The position numbers and the translations under genes are program-made. Below, in pieces: positions 6,714 through 12,726 of a DNA stretch of 12,726 nucleotides (position 1 is its first letter; every line of letters starts with the position of its first letter). The notes beneath the pieces were generated by a model, which saw nothing but the letters and a program-made list of their open reading frames with translations, was not told where the DNA came from and searched no databases. Source of the DNA: Spirogloea muscicola (lineage: Eukaryota; Streptophyta; Zygnematophyceae; Spirogloeales; Spirogloeaceae); NCBI GenBank assembly GCA_009602725.1, contig WELB01000041.1, forward strand, positions 632,035 through 644,760, in the 5' to 3' direction.

Positions 6714-6865
6714 GCTGAGTCCAAGTTCAAGAGGGGCATTGATGATGCAGGCGATGCTGTCAAGGACAGCATCGACACAGCCAAAGACAAGAAGAATACG
6801 TGGGGCCTCGGGCACCGGTCTGACACACTCTCCACATCTGAGGCCTTGGCTGCCACCCACCTTGG
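6714..6865 (+). pseudogene. LEA-like gene fragment, second exon
   Basis: The exon follows TTTGTGTAG (acceptor at 6712-6713) and continues the same phase: AESKFKRGIDDAGDAVKDSI and then DTAKDKK. The two exons together give a Lys/Asp/Ala-rich helix with no cysteines and roughly 11-residue periodicity, resembling group 3/4 LEA-type repeats. The tail NTWGLGHRSDTLSTSEAL is less helix-like. A donor-like GGGTGAGG occurs at 6864-6871; if it is not used, the frame stops at TGA (6867-6869). The intron before it (6391-6713, 323 bases) contains no recognisable coding. Confidence 0.5.
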
Positions 6866-6911
6866 GTGAGGGCGGAGCCTGTGCTGCCTGATTGTGTCTG
6901 AGATCTGAATC

Positions 6912-7145
6912 TTTCTGCCGTCATGAGCACATCTGCATCTGAGCGCTGCGACGAGGTCGCTCTGCTGGGCCGCCGCCTCAACGAGGGCGATCTGGTGGAC
7001 CTGGAGGACGTCCAACGGAGGAGCACGACTGGAGGAATGCAGACTCTGAGAACGCTGTGTACAACACACAGGGACAGGTACAGGAGCAGGTACAAGAGCA
7101 CGCAGCCCAGGAAAAATTTCAATTCTGACACCTGGTCGATGGAAT
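6912..7145 (+). pseudogene. Possible last exon of the LEA-like fragment
   Basis: If the donor at 6866 splices to the ATGAG acceptor near 6927, the phase matches an open frame reading TSASERCDEVALLGRRLNEG and then DLVDLEDV. That frame has strong G/C preference at third positions up to about 7015 and ends at TAA (7145-7147). A second frame (DWRNADSENAVYNTQGQ, then VQEQVQEH) is also open in the 3' half, so a frameshift or another splice is possible. The assignment is weak. Confidence 0.3.
7142..7145. other. Candidate right target-site duplication (GAAT)
   Basis: Matches GAAT at 3597-3600. The Ty3-like RNase H reading resumes immediately to the right, and the GC-rich LEA-like block ends to the left. 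Confidence 0.35.
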
Positions 7146-8150
7146 AAATGTTGTCAAAGTCCTGGAGCTTCAAAGCACACCGCGTCAGTTTTCCTGTTGA
7201 ACATCTGAAATGTCGGCAACAACTGTTAAGGTTGAGAACCAAATGGAAAAATCTCGCATTTGAATGTGGTCAGAAAGGTGTGATAGACCATACAGCTGCC
7301 AAACATTCATGTGCTTTTTCTTCGTGTGCGTTCTTTTTGTACTAAGTTATATACTTTGATCATTGTTACGAATTGCATAGGCAATAAAAAATGAGGCTTT
7401 CCATCATTCCGCTGGCTGAGCATAGCTCCCATTTCCACTTTACTCCCAGTCGGTAGGGAAGAATAACAAGTTGTCATGGTTAGGGCGACCAACAATAGGA
7501 GCTTGAATTAGGGCGCATGTCACTCTATGAACGACAACACGCCTAATCCCATATACCACTTTGCTTTAAGCAGATTATTGAGAGGTCGAGCGTGTAAGCT
7601 AACATCTCGAGAAAAGGCTTAATGTAGCTGGCTAAGACAAGAAATCATGCCGTTATTCGAGATCTGTGCTTGGCATTACAAGAATAGCTTGGACCTTGGC
7701 GGGTTTTGCTGGGGTGACAAAGCTTTTGTCGATAATTGGTATCCTAGGTGAACAAGGGAAAGCAGCTTGTCAAGGCGTCCAGCACCACCGTAACATCAGT
7801 CAAATGCTCTATGAAAGGTTTGCTGAGAACATCAAACACAATATCTATATAACAACAAGTAAATAAAGTACCACGTCACAATCATGACACATTTGAAATA
7901 TTGTGATATGTCATATTGAGATGCTCCTGTCACTTAATCTCTTAATCTAAAGGACAATGTAAGCCGTTGGGAATGAAGCTAGCAATTTGAATGACCCCCC
8001 ATAAAGCTGTCCACGTGCTGTCATAAGGCTCAAAGCTTACGATCTGGTTGATATGGGTAATCTGGTTGATTTTTTGCCTACACTCCAGAGTGGAGGTGCT
8101 CAATCAGAGATTGAGCATCTATGCAAGTTCCCAGGTCAGATGACAAATGA
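7142..8150 (-). pseudogene. Ty3/gypsy-like reverse transcriptase and RNase H fossil
   Basis: Broken minus-strand frames show motifs in order. CIDAQSLIEHLHSG (about 8130-8089) resembles the segment before the palm. Next is INQIVSFEPYDSTWTALWG (about 8060-8000; compare GYHQI...D..KTAF). Then YIDIVFDVLSKPFIEHLTDV (about 7860-7800) is a decayed YxDD palm region followed by the FSK.F.EHL block. PAKVQAILVMPSTDL lies near 7710-7665, PLNNLLKAKW near 7595-7565, and GAMLSQRNDGKPHF near 7427-7385. For RNase H there is HECLAAVWSITPF (about 7315-7277), followed by GKLTRCALKLQDFDNIY (about 7196-7143). Motif order and spacing make chance unlikely, but stops and frameshifts show it is long dead. Confidence 0.65.
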
Positions 8151-8519
8151 GGGTAACATTCGACAACCTGACGAATTGTGTCTCTAATGGGCATTCAGAT
8201 CAGGCCCTAAAAGCGACTGGTGTGCCGAGGAAGAATTCTTAGCCAGGCTGTCGATTTTAAATGTCCTCAATGTTGGGTAACATAATACTGAACAAAGCAA
8301 ATGAATTAAGGCCCAATCCGACATGTTCTGAGAGTGGTCAGTAAGATGTTTTATCTCAAGCTTAGACCTCACTCCCAGCACGTGAGGGGCAGAATGGGCT
8401 TGCGCACCGATGGCAGATTGTGGCTCGGCAGCATATGACACTGCCCTTAAAATGAATGGAACGGAGGTACCATGCTCGTGACTACGTTCACACCAAGTCA
8501 AGAATGAGTCCTCCTTCAT
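8151..8519 (-). pseudogene. Probable upstream part of the Ty3-like pol (unassigned)
   Basis: A minus-strand open frame of 111 codons (8519-8184) lies directly upstream of the reverse transcriptase fossil and has similar composition. I cannot match it to protease or to the fingers subdomain with any confidence. The only argument for belonging is position and strand. Confidence 0.25.
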
Positions 8520-8603
8520 GTCACGTCTGCAGCCACCTCAACATTCTTGTCAGACCGACACAGATGAGCCGCCGACGAGATTTAGCACAATAAACCTTCA
8601 ACC

Positions 8604-8900
8604 TTGTTTGTTCTTGCCGCTCGTAGCAAGGAGGCCATTTTTTCTGGACCATCTGGACCATCTGGACCATCTGGAAGGGGACGTGTTCATTCCACTGGCC
8701 ATCGACATCCACGGGCCATTAGGGTCTCAGTGGCTGGACCTACTGACCCGACTTGCGTGCCACGCGATGTCACAACGGCGGCAAGGCGAGCAGGCGGACT
8801 TCAACGCCGCTGGCTCACGAGCGCAGCATAAAGCACACAGCTACGCAAGTACCACGAAGGCCGGTAACCCCCAATTAGCAGCCGCAAGTCAGAAAGACTA
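8604..8900 (+). mobile_element. LINE C-terminal fragment, copy F
   Basis: The plus strand reads GDVFIPLAIDIHGPLGSQWL followed by DLLTRLA (about 8679-8759). This matches the copy D segment QLLPAAIDIFGCLGPRFHTL in position and pattern. In a second frame LQRRWLTSA (about 8803-8829) matches LQRRVSACL, so a frameshift lies between them. Just upstream, three perfect 9-base units (GGACCATCT, 8646-8672) encode DHLDHLDHL in the same frame. No stop-codon stem-loop or 3' UTR is recognisable. It seems to be a further subfamily. Confidence 0.55.
8646..8672 (+). repeat. Tandem 9-base repeat, 3 units
   Basis: GGACCATCT is repeated three times without error inside LINE fragment F, in a multiple of three that preserves the frame. 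Confidence 0.85.
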
Positions 8901-9120
8901 GCAGCCAGAAAGCAGTCCCCTCGCTGCCAGAGGCGGCAGCTAGAGCACGGCTCGTAGATGCAAGGCGTGGGCCAAGGTCCGCTGTAGCGTATGGACGCAG
9001 ACAGTTCACCTTCTCTTGAACGAGCCAGCGAAATTGCAGGCAGCCTGCTCGCTGTGCCGCCGTCAGGACACTGCGCGAAATTCAAGCAGGGAATAGGACA
9101 TGAGCTCTCTTTTGGATTTT
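8901..9120. other. No gene recognised
   Basis: Mixed-composition sequence between LINE fragment F and the next hairpin repeat. Open frames on both strands are short and show no motif. Confidence 0.5.
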
Positions 9121-9171
9121 GTCCATTCTTTTTTGGCTGGCTTCTGCCAGCCCCTCTCTTCTATGGGCGAG
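9121..9171 (+). repeat. Dispersed hairpin repeat, copy with TTCT loop
   Basis: GTCCATTCTTTTTT is followed by a perfect 7-bp hairpin (GGCTGGC 9135-9141, loop TTCT, GCCAGCC 9146-9152) and then CCTCTCTTCTATGGGCGAGC. The order of parts is the same as at 39-125. Confidence 0.7.
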
Positions 9172-9291
9172 CTCATCTTCTCTCGAAGAGGGCGAGGGCT
9201 GTGACTGCAGCCTCTGGCTATAGACAGGGGACCCGCTACCCGGAGACTACCTCTCTGACATGCGGCTGCTCAACACCCAGAGGACACTTAG

Positions 9292-9315
9292 TGCCTGTGT
9301 GCCTGTGTGCCTGTG
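9292..9315 (+). repeat. Tandem 8-base repeat, 3 units
   Basis: TGCCTGTG is repeated three times perfectly, with a partial fourth unit. Unit length is not a multiple of three, and no gene spans it convincingly. Confidence 0.8.
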
Positions 9316-9499
9316 TGCTTTAGCCTTCACCTTTTCTGGCCCTTCGAATTCAAAAATTCTTGTCTCTGAGCTGGCCAAGCACGCCCATCGCCCTCTACTG
9401 AAAGTGTGCTTGAATCATCTTTGTTCTTCTTACACAGTGTACTGGCTTGCTTTGGCCTCCCTTTCATTTCAAGCTCACACACGCGCCATCTCTGTACGT

Positions 9500-9580
9500 T
9501 CGTTTGGGCTGGCCTCTCACAGCCATTGCCGCGCATTGGGAAGAGATGCTTGTTTTCTTCTTTGGGCTGGTCTCATAGCC
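9500..9580 (+). repeat. Two degenerate hairpin-repeat units in tandem
   Basis: GTTTGGGCTGGCCTCTCACAGCCATTG at about 9502 and CTTTGGGCTGGTCTCATAGCCACTG at about 9558 keep the T-run, GGGCTGG and a shorter AGCC right arm. They define a sub-variant shared with 10652 (GGGCTGGCCTCTCACAGCCATCG). Confidence 0.6.
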
Positions 9581-9599
9581 ACTGTCTCTTTGAAAAAGC

Positions 9600-10190
9600 T
9601 GTTCCTCATCTTCTTCCAATCCTGCCTCCTGAACCCCGACGAACGGTCAATTGACGGTTTCCTAACCAACCTGACCCAAAACCCTGACATCCCACGCTCC
9701 GTCGGGGCGTCGTGGCTTGCCGCAACGCCTCCCGGGCGATCTCGTTGTGACCTCAGCGTGACGGCACATCCCACGACCTGCCGTTCCAATATAGAAGGCC
9801 GGGCGCCTGCCGTCCGCTGCATGCCCACGTGCCGCGTGCTGCCGCACGACGCCGACCGGCGGGTGGGACGCAGTCGCTGCACGTGCTGTACGATCGGATC
9901 TTGTCAGACGATCAATCATTAGAGACTTCCCCATGTGGCCCTAGGTACCTGCCGTCTACCGGACTCGTCTTTTGGCAGGATTCGAAAGGAATCTAGGAGG
10001 ATGTTGGGCTGGGCGGGAGGGCGACGTGCGTGGGCCGGGCTTGGCTGGGGCGGGAAGACGGTGGAATAGATGGGCCGTCTCGTCCCCACCACCAGGAGAC
10101 GATGAGAACTCCCCGCGGAGGCGGCAAGGGGTGACTGGCGCCGCCCTCGAGTGTGAGCGGCGGTCAGCCGTTTCACGTCCTCGTTCATGT
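9600..10190. other. No gene recognised; GC-rich stretch
   Basis: Positions about 9660-9900 are GC-rich with long frames open on both strands (for example plus 9260-9922). Their translations are low in motif content and cross the repeats, so I treat them as spurious. No promoter or RNA gene could be supported. Confidence 0.45.
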
Positions 10191-10194
10191 TTCT

Positions 10195-10275
10195 GTGGGC
10201 TGGCGTTTCACCCTTTCCATATTTGCTGGGCTAGCTCTTCACAGCCCTGGCCCTCTTTGGAGATGAGCTTATCAT
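10195..10275 (+). repeat. Two degenerate hairpin-repeat units in tandem
   Basis: GTGGGCTGGCGTTTCACCC at 10195 and GCTGGGCTAGCTCTTCACAGCCCTGG at about 10228. The second still forms a GGGCT/AGCCC stem with a 10-base loop. Confidence 0.5.
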
Positions 10276-10300
10276 CCACGCCCACTTTGGGAGAGCTTAC

Positions 10301-10650
10301 CTCTTACAACTCGCTCGCCCCTTTTCGGAAGGACCGCCGACAGCTGTCATCCGTCGCCGCCAAGTCATGACGAAGCTCTCCATTGACTGAGGAGGAAGTT
10401 CTTCCGATAGGTTCGCCAAAACCAAAAGAGTAATTGGACATTGGTCCAGGGGGAAAGCGCCGTTGCGAATCGCGCAAGTGGTCACTTTCGGAGAGACCAT
10501 CTTATGATCTTCGGAGAGCCAATCTGGTGACGGGATATTGAGCCACCCAGTGGCTACTCGAGTCGCTGTGTGCTTCAGCAGGAAGAACAGTGCTTCAGCA
10601 CTGTTTTGGCCCCTTTCGAGCTTTGTCATTCCGTCTCTTAAGCTGGCCAC
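10301..10650 (-). CDS. Possible host exon of unknown product
   Basis: This minus-strand frame of about 116 codons starts at a GTG just after an in-frame TGA and carries an internal ATG at 10629. It reads ordinary, non-repetitive protein (for example ATGWLNIPSPDWLSEDH, LLVLANLSEELPPQSMESFV), unlike the low-complexity frames around it. It ends at a strong donor-like AGAG/GTAAGC (exon end 10301, GT at 10300-10299); without splicing it stops a few bases later. No convincing polypyrimidine acceptor is seen upstream. Hairpin-repeat copies flank it on both sides and would lie in introns if the gene is real. I do not recognise the family. Confidence 0.3.
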
Positions 10651-10700
10651 CGGGCTGGCCTCTCACAGCCATCGCCCTCTACTGGAAGAGCTCTTTCTAC
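10640..10700 (+). repeat. Degenerate hairpin-repeat unit
   Basis: CCGGGCTGGCCTCTCACAGCC, then ATCGCCCTCTACTGGAAGAGC. The second part recurs at about 9383 (CATCGCCCTCTACTGAAAG) and about 374, which shows that the family extends beyond the hairpin. Confidence 0.55.
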
Positions 10701-10734
10701 TGGGAGATCCTCTCATCTTGTGACGAGCCGTATG

Positions 10735-11270
10735 TCGGAATAAAGAAAGTGAGCGCCCAAGGAGAGAAAGCGCGCGGGGCGCATGAAATGAAAGGGAGGC
10801 CAATTCAAGCCAATACATTGTTCAGGCAGAGTCAGGAAGAGGGGCTGGCAGAGGCAGTATGTCAGAATGACAAGCAGCAAATGGGGCGGGGGGCTCGCCT
10901 GCCGCCGCGCGACGATCGATCGATGGCCGGATGCTGGGGGTGGCCGCCGTCGCGCCTTTGTGTGTCGGTTCCACGGGGCCATCGCTAATATTAGGTGACC
11001 GCTCCGTGCGGCGGCCCCCGCCCCACCGCACGTCCCTCATGCCCTGCTCAAATAGAAGTGTGCTCGTCCTAGGGGGCTAGCCCGAAATTGACGAGGTTGC
11101 TCAATGATGGGCAGCACCACGTCCCCCGCATGCGCCGCGGCGACGTTGGAGGAGGAGCCAGCCACCGGCAGGGGCCCCACTCGCCCCTACCCCCCCCCCC
11201 CTTTCTCTCTCCTCCCTCCCTCCTCTCGCCCTCGTCCCGCTCTCTTTTTGAGTGATCCATCCTCCCCCTG
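10735..11270. other. No gene recognised; inverted repeat partner and C run
   Basis: GAAATGAAAGGGAGGCCAA (about 10785-10803) is present in inverted orientation at about 9452-9470 with similar flanks, so a longer repeat lies beside the hairpin units. A run of twelve C occurs at 11190-11201, followed by a pyrimidine tract. No coding sequence is supported. Confidence 0.45.
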
Positions 11271-11307
11271 TTTTACCATTGCATCCTCAGGCCCCTTTGT
11301 AGCTTCC

Positions 11308-11343
11308 GGCCCCTATTCTCAATGGGCGAGCACTTTCTTCTTT
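11308..11343 (+). repeat. Hairpin-repeat tail without the hairpin
   Basis: GGCCCCTATTCTCAATGGGC continues into GAGCACTTTCTTCTTT. This matches the right part of the unit at 11722-11810, but the left arm of the stem is missing. Confidence 0.65.
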
Positions 11344-11384
11344 GTAGCTGCTCACCGCTCTTAGGCCCCTCTGAACCTTTGTGA

Positions 11385-11560
11385 ATTCTTTTTGGGCTGG
11401 CTTTTCGCAGCCTTTGCCCCCATTGGGAGTGCCACTTCTTCTTTTTGTCCTACAGTAGGTGGTGAAGCTGCTGCTGCACCACCTACTGGTTGGCCACTGA
11501 CAGCATTGACTCTTCAGGAAGAGTCTGTCTTTCTTTGGGCTGGCTGTTCACAATCTAGGA
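11385..11560 (+). repeat. Cluster of degenerate hairpin-repeat units
   Basis: TTTTTGGGCTGGCTTTTCGCAGCC at about 11391 keeps a 5-bp GGCTG/CAGCC stem and is followed by CCCCCATTGGGAG. Further remnants are GGTTGGCCACTGACAGCATTG near 11489 and CTTTGGGCTGGCTGTTCACAA near 11534. Confidence 0.55.
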
Positions 11561-11721
11561 GAGCTACTTTCTCTCTCTTTCTCTTCTCCACTCTGTCGTC
11601 CTTCCCTCTCCCCCCACTTCTCTCCCTCTCCCGCTGCCTCCCTCGCTGCCTCCATCCATTTCATTGCCGGCAAAGCTTACCTGCGCCGTCACCGGAACCC
11701 TCCTCCGTGAAGCGGGCTTCT

Positions 11722-11810
11722 CTCTGGCCCCCTTCTCGTACTCTGTTCATTCTTTTTCGGGCTGGTTGTTCCAGCCCCTATTCTCAATGGGCGAGCACTT
11801 CCTTTCTTCT
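11722..11810 (+). repeat. Dispersed hairpin repeat, full copy 2
   Basis: The unit structure is the same as at 39-125, about 90% identical by eye. The hairpin lies at 11759-11777 (GGGCTGG, loop TTGTT, CCAGCCC). The stem is unchanged while the loop differs from copy 1 (CTTGT). Confidence 0.75.
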
Positions 11811-12257
11811 CTCCCCCTCCAGTCCCACCCTCCGCTCCACCACCGACACCCCACTCGCCGGGCCCCCAACTTCCCCTCGTCGAGCGGGAAGCCACAGCAA
11901 GGAGGACGCAGCTTCCCTCCCTACCACCCTCCTTCCCGACGGCGCGCTGGGCCTCCGCAGCCGCCGTCGCCCACTCCCCCCTCGCCCCTCTCCTTAGACC
12001 AGAACGGGCTTGCCCACTTGCCATTGCGCGTTGGCAGTCCTCCCAAAGAGCACCCAAGGCCGACGAGTCTTTGCCGTCCGTTGGCAGCGCCATTGCCAAG
12101 CCACTTCTCGTTGCTGTACCTTGCGCGTCAGACTAGGTTGAGGCTTCCCCAGGCGGATGTGATGTGCAGAGCCATCAGCAGGACTCTCGAAGCTGCAGAC
12201 TCCGGCGGCCGATGAGCCGGTCAGGGGCTTCGCGGCCGGTCCTCGCTCGGCACGCCC
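11811..12257. other. Presumed upstream region and 5' UTR of the SMI1/KNR4-like gene
   Basis: Pyrimidine-rich to about 12000, then mixed GC-rich sequence leading to the ATG at 12258. In the gene's frame the nearest upstream stop is TGA at 12213-12215, which fixes the start if no earlier exon exists. I could not identify a TATA box or other promoter element. Long open frames here on both strands are composition artefacts. Confidence 0.4.
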
Positions 12258-12524
12258 ATGGGCGGTGGCACCAGCGGCGACGGGTGGCGGGAGCTCATGA
12301 CTGCTTGGAGCCGCGACCTGATCGCATCCCACGCCCATCGCAGCCTGCTCATCCAACCCCTGGCGCCAGATGTGGTCGAAGCTGGCTGGCTCGGCTTCCC
12401 GGGCGCAACAGAGGAGGAGATCAGCGCACTTGAACGCCGTCTTGGCGCTACGTTGCCGCCTTCATACAAAGCCTTCCTGCGCCTTACCAACGGCTGGCGG
12501 CAGCTTGACCACAGCATCTACCAG
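12258..12524 (+). CDS. SMI1/KNR4 (SUKH) family protein, first exon, runs off window
   Basis: From ATG 12258 the frame gives 89 codons. The C-terminal part is a clear SMI1/KNR4 signature: WLGFPGATEEEISALERRLG, then ATLPPSYKAFLRLTNGW (about residues 43-80). It carries the family's conserved acidic helix ahead of LPPSYKxFL and the NGW motif. The family includes yeast Knr4/Smi1, a cell-wall and stress regulator, and bacterial immunity proteins; in plants and algae the domain is often joined to other modules. The exon ends in CAG at 12524 before GTGATT, a good 5' splice site in phase 0. Beyond it the frame stays open only through proline-rich sequence and the CT repeat, so the coding sequence should continue in an exon outside the window. 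The context of the ATG has G at +4. The specific role is unknown. Confidence 0.75.

Positions 12525-12726
<202 letters not shown>

Larger units (their letters stand above)
3601..7141. mobile_element. Composite insertion within the Ty3-like fossil
   Basis: The RNase H reading stops at FDNIY near 7145 on the minus strand and resumes at IQH near 3600. These are adjacent positions of the same domain. Everything between (a GC-rich 344-bp element, a nested LINE, and plus-strand LEA-like exons) therefore entered the Ty3-like element after it. Two border models fit: a GAAT duplication, or a Helitron-style A/T target with TC at 3600-3601 and CTGG before T at 7132-7136. The Helitron model would explain capture of intron-containing exons, but no convincing terminal hairpin is seen. 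The identity of the carrier is unknown. Confidence 0.5.

Noticed and set aside
7383-7388. AATAAA as a polyadenylation signal for the LEA-like fragment
   Set aside because: It lies within the RNase H part of the Ty3-like fossil, beyond the border of the inserted block. A chance AT-rich match is more likely.
8098-8116. Perfect 8-bp hairpin GCTCAATC-AGA-GATTGAGC
   Set aside because: It falls in the reverse transcriptase fossil where the sequence reads as SLIEHL. There is only one copy and no sign of conservation.
9260-9922. 220-codon plus-strand open frame
   Set aside because: It crosses a tandem 8-mer and two hairpin-repeat units. Its translation is compositionally biased and has no motif, and other frames are equally open in the GC-rich part.
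10586-10605. Perfect 8-bp hairpin AACAGTGC-TTCA-GCACTGTT
   Set aside because: Single copy inside the possible exon at 10301-10650. There is nothing to suggest it is more than coincidence.
11392-12215. Long plus-strand open frames of 183-201 codons
   Set aside because: Pyrimidine-rich DNA lacks stop codons by composition. The peptides are Pro/Ser/Leu-rich and change identity with each repeat unit.

Overview
This window looks eukaryotic. It has spliceable exons with GT..AG borders, long pyrimidine-rich stretches, a (CT)n microsatellite, and many decayed LINE-like and Ty3/gypsy-like retroelement pieces. No operon or Shine-Dalgarno architecture is visible. The LINE type (a reverse transcriptase with YADDTHFIGP and a C-terminal zinc-knuckle plus nuclease-like tail), together with the LEA-like exons, suggests a green alga or early streptophyte alga. 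That is an inference from resemblance and the species is not established.

Layout. Positions 1-520 are pyrimidine-rich and carry copies of a short dispersed repeat built around a GGGCTGGC/GCCAGCCC hairpin. Positions 521-1530 hold two plus-strand 3' ends of a LINE family. From about 1560 to 8150 the minus strand carries one heavily decayed Ty3/gypsy-like pol gene. Read along the minus strand, it runs as reverse transcriptase and RNase H (8150 to 7142), RNase H end and integrase (3600 to 2640), then a GPF module and possible chromodomain (about 1800 to 1563). A minus-strand LINE tail (1921-2520) lies inside it. So does a larger block (about 3601-7141) that splits the RNase H domain. That block contains a 344-bp GC-rich element with imperfect terminal inverted repeats, a 5'-truncated LINE (about 4020-6262) broken by an opposite-strand LINE fragment, and plus-strand exons of an LEA-like gene fragment (6311-6865, perhaps continuing to about 7100).

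Positions 8604-8900 hold another plus-strand LINE tail. From 9100 to 11810 the sequence is again pyrimidine-rich and full of the hairpin repeat, with only one doubtful minus-strand exon (10301-10650). At the right edge (12258-12524) is the one convincing host gene: the first exon of an SMI1/KNR4 (SUKH) family protein. It ends at a GT donor, and its putative first intron runs into at least 125 bases of (CT)n and off the window.

The most interesting signals are four. The Ty3 pol gene is split by a composite insertion that carries gene-like exons. A stem-loop spans the LINE stop codon, with compensatory changes between copies. The dispersed hairpin repeat keeps its stem while its loop varies. 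The SMI1/KNR4 first exon abuts a very long dinucleotide repeat. All family assignments were made by eye from motifs; no database search was possible.
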